From contig JACMQU010000117.1 of the NCBI GenBank assembly GCA_014376805.1, forward strand, positions 1 to 64,000: a stretch of DNA of 64,000 nucleotides, in the 5' to 3' direction. The DNA comes from Bacteroidia bacterium. Lineage in GTDB: Bacteria; Bacteroidota; Bacteroidia; UKL13-3. The position numbers were made by a program, and so were the translations under genes. Positions within the stretch are counted from its first letter, which is position 1. Each line of letters begins with the position of its first letter. Shown here piece after piece: positions 1 to 10,623 of this stretch. A model generated the notes under the pieces. That model had not been told where the DNA came from. It made no database searches and was given only the letters and a program-made list of their open reading frames with translations.

Positions 1-3000
1 AAGCCTGGTAAATAATAACTGTCCGCTTGTATTGGTAACGCGTATGCTTCCACTGTTTGAACTAATAACTTTTATAGGAACCTGAGACATGTTTGCAGTG
101 CTTCTGAAGTGCGTGGTTTTGCCATTTATAGTATAGTCATATTCAAGCACTTTATTATCAGAAAATTTGCCGGTAAGTTTTGCTATGGCCATTAATGAAT
201 AGGCTGTTGTTTGTGTACTCATCCACATATCACTTGCAAGTTGTTTGCTAATTGTTTTTAATAAGCCCAATGCTTTTGTTTTTTCATCCAACAATATTAA
301 GGTTTCCAACATCATCGCTTCATCTCGTTCGGCTGAACCATAAGTGTACATATAATAAGTGTTGGTGGTATATTGATTTGTAGCTATCATTTTTTCGGCG
401 TTTATTAATGCATGTGCAATGTCTTTGTTGCCGCAAATAACATATGTTGCCGCTAGCCTCCATCGTGCAGCAGAACTGAGCGTATGCGATTCTTTTAAAC
501 GATTCATAGCACCTAATTCCGGGGCTTTGGCAAGTGCAAGGGTGTATAAACGGTATGCCTGCACCTGGTCGTTATTCCACTGCGATGATTGTGTCCATGA
601 TGAGGCTTTATTGCGCTGATATTTTTTCCAGTTGGCCAAAAAATTAACAGGTAATGCATAGCCTTCGTTTTGTGCTTCTATCATAAAGTGTCCGGCATAA
701 CTCGTTGCCCATTCGTCCGCATTTTGTTCCCCCGGCCAGTATCCCATACCTCCTTCAGAAGTTTGAAAGAGCCTTAATTTTTGAATGCCTGCTTTTACAT
801 TTAGTTCAATCTCTTGTTTCCATCCTTCATTCAGATCCAGTAATTTATTTAACGATAACTGAGGGAATACAGCCGAAGTAGTTTGCTCTACACAACCATG
901 CGGATACTGAATTAAATAGCGCAACCTGTTTTCTAAATTGATGGGTGGAATACCCGACACTTCCAGAACTGCTGTATTGGTGCCGGCCATACCGGGTGGT
1001 GTATATTTCGTCTCCCATGTTTTATTTGCTTCAACAGTTCCTTCATAATAATTACTTGCATAAGGATTGGGGTTCCTTACATCTAATTCCACTTCATAAA
1101 ATGCTTTTTCAGCACCGGCGCTTACCATCACTTTTACTTTTGCAATGCCTAAAATACTTCTTACTTTCAGGTCAAAATCTATTACCTCATCGCCGGGCTT
1201 TGTAAAACTGATAGTTTTTGTTGAACCGCCCAAAACCTGCACCAAATTATTCCCTGTAACTTCCACCTTCACCTGTTTAATTTTGTCCTCCATTGCAAAT
1301 ACATTAACAGGTAATTTAACAATTTCACCGGAACGTAATACTCGTGGTAATGTTGCCAATACCATCAATGGTTTTTTAACAGGCACTGCTTTCTCCGCAA
1401 AACCATAAGCACCTTCATAACCTGCAACTAACATTACACGCACTGAACCCACATAGTTTTCAATGTTAATGGTGTGTTGAGTCGACTTGCCTGCCTCTAA
1501 ATTCAGTGGGCCTATAAATTTTACAACAGGTTTAAAACGCTTTGCTTTATTGGCTCCCGATTTCCTGTTTATACCTTCATCGCCACCAATTGATAATATG
1601 CGGTTAAACTGTGTTCCAAATGCGCCCATTACAAAATCAAACATATCCCAGGTTTTAACTCCAAGGGCTTCGCGTGCGTAAAAACTTGTATGTGGGTCGG
1701 GTGTCTTAAAACGTGTCAGGTCAAGCAATCCTTCATCAACAATAGCAAGTGTATATGTCATTGCTTTTCCACTACCTTCGCTCACTGTAAGGGTGTTCAG
1801 TTGGTCAGGTCTTATTTGGTTAGCCATCGTTAATACAGGTACAAGTTTAGTTGTGGGATCTTCCACTTTAACAGGCATCATGCCATACATACGAATAGGC
1901 AAATCGTTGATTGTTTGTGCGTGGGGCTGAACCAATGTGATATGAGCATATACATTAGGCAGCATGCTTTTTGTGATTTTAAATGAATAACTTGTTTGAC
2001 CTTCCCTGGCTTCAATCCAGTGTGTTTCCAATACCTCAGAGCCAGATTCAATACTTAACAAAGCTCGACCGGCTTTAGGCGTAGGCATGTTTAAGCTGGC
2101 AGTTTCACCAACGCGATACACTGTTTTATTCATGCTAAAAGTTAACATAGCTGCTTCAATTGGGTTATCCCTGTTAGCTCTCCCGGCCCATCCCGGCCAA
2201 TCCATGTAAAACACTTTAGCCGTTGAGTGCCCGTCTTCATCGGTTACTTTTAACAGGTATCTTCCCCACTCGGGATAGTTAACTTTGAAATTAAACCTGC
2301 CTGTTCCATTTACTAAATTAATTTCCTGTTGTTGCAAACTTTTATATTCTTCATTTTGAGAATAGGAGCTTAAATCTTCTGTTGATCTGTCCCACCACCA
2401 GCGCCAGTTAACTTTATACAATTGCGCAGTTACGCTTCTTGAACCCTGAATTAAAGCACCTTCGGGGTTTACACATACTATCTGAACCGATTGCATGGTA
2501 TCGGTTAAAAGCATGCCCCTTGCATTATCACCCGTAGGAATTTTGATTCCAACATAAGCAGTATATGGATTATATGGAATAGAAAATCGATCAATGCTAA
2601 AGCTCCCTCCGGGTTCAAAAACTTTGGTAATAAAATTAGCATTGAGCTTCCCTGCAGGACTATTTTTAAAGGCGAGATCCATGTTTAAATTAGCTTCCCC
2701 ATTTTCATCCAGGCGGCCTTCAAAAACTGTTCTTACGTCCGATTCAAATTTTTTTGTCGGGTCATCAAAATCATATTCCGGATACCGTTTAAAAATTGTT
2801 GTTGCCGGTGTTAATGTGGCTTCAACTTTAGCGTTCAAACCATCGGCAATAGCACCATGTAACCAACGCGATTTAAGGGTGGTGGTAATTTTGTCGTTTT
2901 TTGTAAGATACGGTTTGTCAAAATTCAGCTCTATTTTTAAGCGATTTGGCATTACTGTTTCTATTCTTATATTTTTTTGAAAAGTAATACCACCTACTTT

Positions 3001-5154
3001 AATTTTGGCCTGCCAGATACCGGTTGGGGCATCCACATCGGTACATGTTCTAAAGCTGTAAAACCCATTAAGCGATGCGCTTTGAATATGCCTTTTATAT
3101 AAACTGCTATTGGGATCAAACAGCTCAAACGAAACAGGATGCATGGCCGGCAGTGTTTTATTCCGGTCTTCCAGAATAAAGGTGAGGTATAATGAATCGT
3201 CCGGCCTCCATACACCGCGTTCGCCATATATAAAACCTTTCAATCCTTTTTGTACTACATCTCCAGAAACATCAAACTGGCTTATGGGTAATGATGAACC
3301 CTCATCTAATTTTAAATAGGCTCGCTGATCCTTTAATTTGGCAATTGCAAGAAAAGGTTTTCGTTCTGTTAAAATCTTTACTAATCCCTCATTATCTGTA
3401 GTTGCAGTAGTTATTACCTGTTGCTGATAATCGAGCAATTCAATGGAAACACCGCTTACTGTTTGTGTGGTTACTAAATTTGTAACCGCAAATAAATATT
3501 CTTTGCCCGAACCCTTCTTTGCTATAATACCAAGGTCTGAGGCCATAACATTTCTGGTAACCCATCTCGCACTGGTAAAGTAAGAATTGTGGCAGGGGTT
3601 ATCCCGCTCATTCCAATTATAAGCTGAACCGTAATTGCCTTCATATTCATCCCAGTAACTTTCTTCATTCAAATTCTCTTCATCCCAGTTCTCTTCATCT
3701 ATAACCTGCATTCCTTCCTCTTTAACTGTTGCTTGTTTGTCGTTGTCGCAACTGTATAAAGAATATGCTTTTTTGAAAGTTATTTTAACCTGGTAGATCG
3801 CTCCTTGTTCAGCTTTTATCATGTCGTCAAGATCAATGGCAAAATGATTCGACTTGTGTAAATCTGTTAGTTTATCCGTATCTAATCGAATTGTTTTTTT
3901 TACCAGTGGTCTTCCAACCCTTACCAATTGATTAGATCCATTCATATCATTTACCTGGAAGAACTGGGCGATATTATTTTCATATATTTTTATTATGGTA
4001 ACATCAACTGCATTTAATCCAACAGCTTCAAAAGGTAAAATAAGTTTATTGCTTGCTGGCATAATTACCCCTTTACCTAAAAACTTCACCGCTGGTAAAA
4101 GGTCGGCAAAATCAAGATCAAATGATTGTGTATGTTTATGTTTAAAACCCAGTACGTTTTGAATGCCCTGCATAACATTTAAACGATGCGAACCCTTTAA
4201 GTTAATACCGGGATAGCATTTAACCTGGTTTCCATCAATTGTAAATTTTATATCAATATTATTTGTTGTAGCCGTATGGGTTAATTTGTCAAAATGAATA
4301 AGTCCGGTTAAGTCCTGGCTCGTTAAAATAGGATCAGAAAAATACAGGGAAATATATTGTGCTCCATCATACACCACTTTTACGCCCATCACTTTAAAAT
4401 CGCCTAATGCCGGTATCTCTACTTTGTGTTCACCTTTAACGTTAATACCCAATGGTTTGCCTTCCCATTTTATAAGCAGTTCGCCTGCTGTTGTTTTTCT
4501 AACTATACTGTCTATTATATAACGGTGTGTACGTTTATCTGCTGCATGTTCCCATTTAATATGAAAACGATTTCCTTCCTGTACAGCAAGTAATAATTCT
4601 TCGGTTTTTTTATCCTCTTCTGTATCTGCGGTAAGTAAGGTGCCGCTTATTCTTTGATATATTTGCCGGATAGGATCAATCGATTCAAATATTGGATACG
4701 ACACTTCAACTGATTGCGGAATAATGGAAAATTGGAATGGAAATTCTTCAAGTTCTTCCGGAACAACTAAAATGCGTTTCAATAAAAATACACCTTCATA
4801 TTTTTCGCCTGAAACCATCGGTTTTTCAGGCTTAAATTCAATGGTAGAAGCATCAATCCATTTAGCTTCTCCTTTAATTTTAGGGCTGAACTCAAACACC
4901 TCTGCTATGGACCCAACCTTGCTGCTATCTGCAAAATTACCTGCAAAATGTATTCTAATCCTTGCATCGCGGGAAATTATTCCTGCAGTATGTGCACTGA
5001 TATAACTTGCAAATGCCGGGTTTATTCTATCCTGTTTTTTATGGGCTGAACGAGAGGTGAAAAAATAAATAATTCCTATTATTGCGGCTATACTGATAGC
5101 CATAAAAATGGTTTTGGTGCTAAATTTTTTAGCAGGAGGGTTGGGGTTATTCAT
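1..5154 (-). CDS. Alpha-2-macroglobulin family protein, incomplete (C-terminus lies beyond the left edge)
   Basis: Manual minus-strand translation from ATG at 5154: MNNPNPPAKKFSTKTIFMAISIAAIIGIIYFFTSRS... (N-terminal TM/lipid anchor-like). The frame is still open at base 1 (...SNSGSIRVTNTSGQLLFTRL). Contains IQYPHGCVEQTTSAVFPQLSLNKLLDLN (CxEQ thioester motif, codons at 883-894). Absent from the ORF track because there is no stop in the window. Confidence 0.88.
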   Translation of the reverse strand, partial: MNNPNPPAKKFSTKTIFMAISIAAIIGIIYFFTSRSAHKKQDRINPAFASYISAHTAGIISRDARIRIHFAGNFADSSKVGSIAEVFEFSPKIKGEAKWIDASTIEFKPEKPMVSGEKYEGVFLLKRILVVPEELEEFPFQFSIIPQSVEVSYPIFESIDPIRQIYQRISGTLLTADTEEDKKTEELLLAVQEGNRFHIKWEHAADKRTHRYIIDSIVRKTTAGELLIKWEGKPLGINVKGEHKVEIPALGDFKVMGVKVVYDGAQYISLYFSDPILTSQDLTGLIHFDKLTHTATTNNIDIKFTIDGNQVKCYPGINLKGSHRLNVMQGIQNVLGFKHKHTQSFDLDFADLLPAVKFLGKGVIMPASNKLILPFEAVGLNAVDVTIIKIYENNIAQFFQVNDMNGSNQLVRVGRPLVKKTIRLDTDKLTDLHKSNHFAIDLDDMIKAEQGAIYQVKITFKKAYSLYSCDNDKQATVKEEGMQVIDEENWDEENLNEESYWDEYEGNYGSAYNWNERDNPCHNSYFTSARWVTRNVMASDLGIIAKKGSGKEYLFAVTNLVTTQTVSGVSIELLDYQQQVITTATTDNEGLVKILTERKPFLAIAKLKDQRAYLKLDEGSSLPISQFDVSGDVVQKGLKGFIYGERGVWRPDDSLYLTFILEDRNKTLPAMHPVSFELFDPNSSLYKRHIQSASLNGFYSFRTCTDVDAPTGIWQAKIKVGGITFQKNIRIETVMPNRLKIELNFDKPYLTKNDKITTTLKSRWLHGAIADGLNAKVEATLTPATTIFKRYPEYDFDDPTKKFESDVRTVFEGRLDENGEANLNMDLAFKNSPAGKLNANFITKVFEPGGSFSIDRFSIPYNPYTAYVGIKIPTGDNARGMLLTDTMQSVQIVCVNPEGALIQGSRSVTAQLYKVNWRWWWDRSTEDLSSYSQNEEYKSLQQQEINLVNGTGRFNFKVNYPEWGRYLLKVTDEDGHSTAKVFYMDWPGWAGRANRDNPIEAAMLTFSMNKTVYRVGETASLNMPTPKAGRALLSIESGSEVLETHWIEAREGQTSYSFKITKSMLPNVYAHITLVQPHAQTINDLPIRMYGMMPVKVEDPTTKLVPVLTMANQIRPDQLNTLTVSEGSGKAMTYTLAIVDEGLLDLTRFKTPDPHTSFYAREALGVKTWDMFDFVMGAFGTQFNRILSIGGDEGINRKSGANKAKRFKPVVKFIGPLNLEAGKSTQHTINIENYVGSVRVMLVAGYEGAYGFAEKAVPVKKPLMVLATLPRVLRSGEIVKLPVNVFAMEDKIKQVKVEVTGNNLVQVLGGSTKTISFTKPGDEVIDFDLKVRSILGIAKVKVMVSAGAEKAFYEVELDVRNPNPYASNYYEGTVEANKTWETKYTPPGMAGTNTAVLEVSGIPPINLENRLRYLIQYPHGCVEQTTSAVFPQLSLNKLLDLNEGWKQEIELNVKAGIQKLRLFQTSEGGMGYWPGEQNADEWATSYAGHFMIEAQNEGYALPVNFLANWKKYQRNKASSWTQSSQWNNDQVQAYRLYTLALAKAPELGAMNRLKESHTLSSAARWRLAATYVICGNKDIAHALINAEKMIATNQYTTNTYYMYTYGSAERDEAMMLETLILLDEKTKALGLLKTISKQLASDMWMSTQTTAYSLMAIAKLTGKFSDNKVLEYDYTINGKTTHFRSTANMSQVPIKVISSNSGSIRVTNTSGQLLFTRL

Positions 5155-5512
5155 AGTGGTTATTGCTCTTGATTTTTAGAACAAGTAACAAAAATTATTT
5201 TGAACTTTGAAAAGAGAAAAATCAGGATGATGACTAGAACAATCTTTTCAACTTATTTTAAAAGAAAAAAATATAATAAAGGGAACTTCTATGGCTTAGA
5301 TTACTGCACTTTTGGTTCAGGAAAATAAATAATATTTACTGGATTTTTTTATCAACAGGCGCTTTGGCTTCTACTTTATAGAACTCTTAGGGCAGTGTTA
5401 TCGTTCTTCTCTAATGAATTTTAAATGGATAAACTTTCTTTCTGTAATAATAGAAATTTTATGTGTTTTATCCTTTTGACTAACCCTTTGCACACACTCT
5501 TTTTTATTTAAT

Positions 5513-6364
5513 CTACTTAATTATAAAAAACTCCTGATCTAAACCTTTTTTATGTTTGTGAATTGATTTAATCAACTCCAGTATATTGGCATCTATAATT
5601 TTGTTAAAATTAAAATTTATTTTTTGTTCATCATAGCGCTTTTTACTCCCTGCGGTTTTAATTAATTTTTCTATGTTTACAGGGGTAAAAAATTTTGCTT
5701 TGTTTGGGAGATGCCTTTTGAACTCATTTATATATATGCCTATTCCGGCAAAATCAAAGTCGCCAAAGTGTAAGTAATTGTTAGGTATAATTTGCAGCCA
5801 TTTAATTAAGTCCTTACTTTGGTTCTGCGGATAACGGCTTACAAAAAGAGGCTTGATATGTTGAAACAAATGAAGCTGTTTATGGATGAGTCTAAAGTTT
5901 TCAGCATTCTCTATTCCTACAATAGTAACGTCTGGTTCGGGCATAAAATTTTCAAAATCAGATATAAAATGAAAAGTTCCGCTGGCTGGGTTAAGTATAT
6001 ATGGCTGTCCGTTTAATAAAGTATTTAAAGGCATATAAGTGTTCACTAAAAAACCTTTGAAGGTTCTAACTGATTTCAGTTTAGAATCGGTGGCAATGGA
6101 TACTAAATCTGCCCTAATTAAATCTGTGCTTTTTAGAATTTCAATGTAGGTGTATAGATCATTAATGCCAAAATGGTTTTTTAAATAAAATTGCAGTTGT
6201 TGTTTATCGGCAATCTGAATTGTGCTTTTAATTTTACCGGGCTTATGGATAATTCCTTCAGATAATAAATCTCTAATAATTGCATGCTTTAGTTTGCTTG
6301 CAGGTATCTTTTCTCCACCGTTTAGTAACAGAAGTTTTTCGGCAATATTTAAAGGCAGTTTCAT
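5513..6364 (-). CDS. jetD-like: JetD/MksG-like Toprim-domain nuclease subunit of a Wadjet-like system
   Basis: 283 aa. Toprim-like motifs IVGIENAENF (E152) and HFGDFDFAGIGIY (D202/D204), C-terminal GLDQEFF. ATGA overlap with the upstream SMC-like gene. Wing-helix-like N-terminus. Confidence 0.72.
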   Translation of the reverse strand: MKLPLNIAEKLLLLNGGEKIPASKLKHAIIRDLLSEGIIHKPGKIKSTIQIADKQQLQFYLKNHFGINDLYTYIEILKSTDLIRADLVSIATDSKLKSVRTFKGFLVNTYMPLNTLLNGQPYILNPASGTFHFISDFENFMPEPDVTIVGIENAENFRLIHKQLHLFQHIKPLFVSRYPQNQSKDLIKWLQIIPNNYLHFGDFDFAGIGIYINEFKRHLPNKAKFFTPVNIEKLIKTAGSKKRYDEQKINFNFNKIIDANILELIKSIHKHKKGLDQEFFIIK

Positions 6365-9300
6365 TGCCGTTCTCTATTATTAGTGATTAAACGATTAATG
6401 ATTGTTACACTCTTATCATCCTTTGCTAACTTATAAGTGTACCTGTATGCAAGTGCATCAAAAGATTGCGGTGAGCTGTTTATCAGATTTATATTTCTGT
6501 CGTTAGCAAATTTTAAAATGCCCCTAACGTTTGTGGGATGAAGTTTTCCAATTTCATCCATCATACAATGAAGCCTGAAATCTTTAAATCTGTTTTTTGT
6601 TGCGCCTTCCTTAAAAACATTTAAAAGCATAATGTTTATCATCGCTTTTACTAAAACATCCGTTCCATCAGAGCCAACATTGGCCAGATTCTGCACCCAG
6701 TTTGTGTCGTTGTCATTCTCAACAATTTTAAATTCTAATTCAAATGAATCAGAAAGATGAATGTCGTTGTGTTTGTAATTTGAGATTTCTTTCACCAATA
6801 AAGACAATAACCCTACCGCTTTTTTATTTTTCGTTTCTCTCGTTTGCTCGTTGTTTGAAAACAAATTCGCTTCCCCTAAATCATTTATATTTTCATCATT
6901 AAACTTTTTTATTTCCATCAAAAGATGAACAACTTTGTTTGCACTAAAAGCAACACGTAATTCTATACTTTTAATCACACCGGCAAAATTTCTTTTTACA
7001 AAATCTTTATTTATATCGCTGATTACTGTCCGTATTTCCCCTTCTTTTGAGAGCAGTTCTGTAGTTTCTTTGCCAACTTGTTTTATAATGTCGGCAAAAA
7101 GTTCATTCACTCTTTTCTCATAAAGTGATATTTTGTCTTCATCAATAAACTCTTTCAAGTCTTCTGCAAATTGAAAAAATTCAGACTGCTCTATTAGATT
7201 TAATTTAAACTTGAAAATATTCTGAGTATGAAAATTTCCATTAAATTTATTAATTGCTTCCTGTAATTCTCTGTATCTGTCAATACCCTTGTAATGTGTA
7301 TTATTTAATTCTTCTATTAAAATTATGCAGCGTTTTTCTGTTCGGAATTCATCAGTTGGTTCAGCGGATAGATCCTTAATACTTTTATAACAATCGGTCA
7401 ATTCAAATAATTTATGCTTTTGCAGATCTTCTGCAATGTTTGCGAGTTGTTGCGCTATTACTAAAATCGTAGATTTAAGTATATCAATTTCAGCAATCAA
7501 CGTTAGTCTCTGCGTATGGTGTTTATCTTGCTCAATCCCCAACTGATTTTCAAAATTTGTTTTCTGGTTTTTAAAATGCTGCACCTTATCAAATAGTTGC
7601 TCTTTGTCGTATTTATATCTCTCTGTAATGGAAGTATTATTTCCAATAAATTCCAATTCAGTTGCTACTTCTGATATTTTTATTTCAAGGTTCAAAATCT
7701 TTTTTGTCTCTGCACCTTTATCGTTAAATTCTTTTTTCTGCTCCTCTTTCAGAATATTGATTTTTTTATGAGTATCAATTTTTTTATTCTGAACTTCAGA
7801 ATTTATTAAAGCAATTACTTCATCAACTTTCTTTTGTGCTGCATCTACATTGTTTTTTTTGTCTTTTTTCCTGTTTTCAATTTGCTTCTTACTTATGTTT
7901 TCAATACGATTAAATTCATTTTCAGCATTTAATTTTGCTTCACTTATGAGCTGTATTTCATGGTCAATTTTGTTTAAAGCCGATTGCTTATCACTTGCTG
8001 CTTTATTTATAAGTTCTTTAATGTTTACTTTTGCTTCATTCAGTTTTATTTTATGCTGTTCATTTATATATTCGTTATTGCGTATAACATCTTTACACTT
8101 GCTGATTTTTTGCTGGTATTTGCGCTTCAGGTTTTCTACATCATTACTCAATTGTTCTGCAAGCGTAATAATGTTCTTTTGTATACCGGTAGTATGGTTT
8201 TTTAATTCTGCTTTATCGTTTTCATAGTCAGAAACGGTTTTAACAGTTTTGTCTATTTCAGATAGATCTAAGCGGATTCCATAAAAATTAAAATCCGACG
8301 AAACTTTCTCAGGAGATAATCCCGACTTAAATAATATAGTATCTTCATCAATAACTTTCCCAATTGTCTTTTGCCAACCGGGATATTCTTTATTAAGCCA
8401 GCCGTAAAAAGAATTTTTACTATTTTCTAACTTATCGCTTATGGAAACAATTTGATCATCGATGCTGCTTATTTGCTGAATAAATTTTTCTCTCTTGTTG
8501 GAGGCAATTTCTTCAACTCTATCTTTCTCTATCTCCCATTGTTTTTTAAGGGTTACTTCTTCATCTGCTTTTAGCGTTATTTCATTCTCAGAAATTCTTA
8601 TTTTTTCTTCAAAATTATTTATATCATGCGTGTACTTTTCAATTTCAATTTCATAATAGCGCTTATGCTTTATTTCTGCTTTTGAAATTTGTAAATTATT
8701 AATGTTTTGCTTTTTTTCTTCCAGTAAATTTTTTGCAAATTGCAATTCTTCCAAATGTTGCTTTTTTATGTCTTCAACTAATTTGTCATATTCTTTTACA
8801 AGTTTTTCTTTTAGCTGAAATAAATTTTCATTTAAAATATTAATATCAGTTTGTTTTGCATTCTCAAAAGCTGACAATTGATTTGTAAGCTGATTTATTT
8901 GAGCTTCATATTTTTGTTTAATATCAATGAACCTGGCTTCCAGTACTTCCTTTTGACTGTTAAAGTCATCTCTTTCATTTTCCCGCTCTTTCTTTTTTGC
9001 AACTCTTTGAATAATGTTTTCAATAGTCAGGGAGATTCCATTTATATTTATGTTTTCATAAAGTTGATACTTTTCTTTTGCCTCTTTTATTTTACTTTCA
9101 TAAACACTTATTTCGGCAGTTATTTTATCTTTTTTTGTCTGAAATTTTTTATCAATTTCAGAAATTTTATTACCTAATTGAAATTTCTGAGCCTCTTCAC
9201 TTTGCAATTTTTCTGAAATTTTCGGTTGTTGATTTTTGATTTCATTAAATTGCCATACTAATGTCCTGGCCAATTGTTCTTTTTCCCTACTTAAAAATTT

Positions 9301-10062
9301 AATAGCTAAAAATATGGTAGCAACTGTTTCAGCCTGCTTACGAACTATTATTTCACCACTCTTTGTTCTATCAGTCCATTTTTTAATATCCGTAAGCTGA
9401 GTGTCGAAATCCTTGAGATGATGGGAATAGTTTGATAAGTCAATATTAATTTCCTCTTCATTTAAAGACTTAATGATGGTGTCTTTAATAAATTCACTTT
9501 CTACTTTATAATTTAGAAATACATGCTGAATTGCTCTTGGAATATTTTGATATTGTTTGCTTTCAAGAATTGAATATTTTCTGAACTCAGCACCCACACC
9601 TTGACTGTTGCCATAAAGTATATTTCTATAATCATCGTATTTGTCAATTTTTCTTGTATAACTTATTTCTTTTCCAAATGATAATTTCAGTTTATCCCAG
9701 GTTTCATTAGCCCTTCCTTCATTATTGATAAAATATTTTTTGTCATAATGGGTATCTATAAAACGGTAACATGCCCTGCCCTGTGATTTGAAAACCAGGA
9801 TGCAATAAGGTCCGGTTTCCCTTATCACTTCATAAATAATATAGGAGTCCTGATAAGGTAAATAGAATTCAACAAAGCTTTTTTTACCCACCGGAATTCC
9901 CAGTTTTTGTTGATTTGCATTATAGAAAAAAAGCAAAGCCCTGAGTAAAGTGCTTTTACCAACACCTTGCGTTCCTATAAAATGAACATTTCCATCCACA
10001 TTTATTTCTGAATACTTTATTGAAGCACTATTGATGAATATAATTTTACTCAGGTATCTCAT
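6361..10062 (-). CDS. jetC-like: JetC/MukB/MksB-like SMC ATPase
   Basis: 1233 aa. Walker A FIGTQGVGKSTLLRALLFFY near the N-terminus, very long charged coiled coil, C-terminal VGSDGTDVLVKAMINIMLL (ABC signature-like) and LHCMMDEIGKLHP (Walker B). Confidence 0.82.
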   Translation of the reverse strand: MRYLSKIIFINSASIKYSEINVDGNVHFIGTQGVGKSTLLRALLFFYNANQQKLGIPVGKKSFVEFYLPYQDSYIIYEVIRETGPYCILVFKSQGRACYRFIDTHYDKKYFINNEGRANETWDKLKLSFGKEISYTRKIDKYDDYRNILYGNSQGVGAEFRKYSILESKQYQNIPRAIQHVFLNYKVESEFIKDTIIKSLNEEEINIDLSNYSHHLKDFDTQLTDIKKWTDRTKSGEIIVRKQAETVATIFLAIKFLSREKEQLARTLVWQFNEIKNQQPKISEKLQSEEAQKFQLGNKISEIDKKFQTKKDKITAEISVYESKIKEAKEKYQLYENININGISLTIENIIQRVAKKKERENERDDFNSQKEVLEARFIDIKQKYEAQINQLTNQLSAFENAKQTDINILNENLFQLKEKLVKEYDKLVEDIKKQHLEELQFAKNLLEEKKQNINNLQISKAEIKHKRYYEIEIEKYTHDINNFEEKIRISENEITLKADEEVTLKKQWEIEKDRVEEIASNKREKFIQQISSIDDQIVSISDKLENSKNSFYGWLNKEYPGWQKTIGKVIDEDTILFKSGLSPEKVSSDFNFYGIRLDLSEIDKTVKTVSDYENDKAELKNHTTGIQKNIITLAEQLSNDVENLKRKYQQKISKCKDVIRNNEYINEQHKIKLNEAKVNIKELINKAASDKQSALNKIDHEIQLISEAKLNAENEFNRIENISKKQIENRKKDKKNNVDAAQKKVDEVIALINSEVQNKKIDTHKKINILKEEQKKEFNDKGAETKKILNLEIKISEVATELEFIGNNTSITERYKYDKEQLFDKVQHFKNQKTNFENQLGIEQDKHHTQRLTLIAEIDILKSTILVIAQQLANIAEDLQKHKLFELTDCYKSIKDLSAEPTDEFRTEKRCIILIEELNNTHYKGIDRYRELQEAINKFNGNFHTQNIFKFKLNLIEQSEFFQFAEDLKEFIDEDKISLYEKRVNELFADIIKQVGKETTELLSKEGEIRTVISDINKDFVKRNFAGVIKSIELRVAFSANKVVHLLMEIKKFNDENINDLGEANLFSNNEQTRETKNKKAVGLLSLLVKEISNYKHNDIHLSDSFELEFKIVENDNDTNWVQNLANVGSDGTDVLVKAMINIMLLNVFKEGATKNRFKDFRLHCMMDEIGKLHPTNVRGILKFANDRNINLINSSPQSFDALAYRYTYKLAKDDKSVTIINRLITNNRERQ

Positions 10063-10621
10063 GTTTGGCGTCTTCTGATATGTTGATGGAAATTATTAAT
10101 TGTTCAAGGTAATTAAATGATGCCAGTACTTTATATTCATGCGAGATTAAGTTTTCAATTTCAATAAATTTATCTTTTTCAAGGTCATTTAAAATTTTTT
10201 CAATTATCTCATTAAACTTATCTTTTCCTGCGCTGTATCTTTTTAATGCCTCTAATTTAGTTTTCAATTCCGCATCTAAATTTAGTTTAACTAAAATGTC
10301 AGACGGAGTAAATCTAAAACCTGAGCAAAAGGAGCTGTCAAATGTTTTTAAGAAATCAAGAATATCTATCCATTTAAATGCTTGTTCAATTTTTCTTTCC
10401 AAATCAATTTTATTTTCAAGCCGCGAAAAATAATAATACTCATTTCCCTTTTCCAAAATGAAACTGATGTTTAAAAAGTAGTCATATAAATAATCAAAGT
10501 TTTGATCCTCTTCAATAACCGTATAAAGTTTTCGGATAAATTCATCATTACTGTTAGAGCAAATAAATTGCCCTCTGCTGAGTATTTCAAATATGGAAGC
10601 TGTTTGTTTAGGTATATTCAT
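10046..10621 (-). CDS. jetB-like: JetB/MukE/MksE-like small KITE-type subunit
   Basis: 191 aa acidic helical/winged-helix-like protein directly upstream of, and overlapping by 17 bp, the SMC-like gene. Call is mostly by size and synteny. Confidence 0.6.
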   Translation of the reverse strand: MNIPKQTASIFEILSRGQFICSNSNDEFIRKLYTVIEEDQNFDYLYDYFLNISFILEKGNEYYYFSRLENKIDLERKIEQAFKWIDILDFLKTFDSSFCSGFRFTPSDILVKLNLDAELKTKLEALKRYSAGKDKFNEIIEKILNDLEKDKFIEIENLISHEYKVLASFNYLEQLIISINISEDAKHEIPE

Positions 10622-10623
10622 TG

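Noticed and set aside
419-4990. Short plus-strand ORFs and 2994-3227 minus ORF in the left 5 kb
   Set aside because: They lie within the continuous alpha-2-macroglobulin frame on the minus strand, in other frames.
7850-9177. Plus-strand ORFs (7850-8227, 7984-8205, 8878-9177) rich in Phe/Leu
   Set aside because: Antisense shadow of the Lys/Glu-rich coiled coil in the SMC-like gene; composition is fully explained by the opposite strand.
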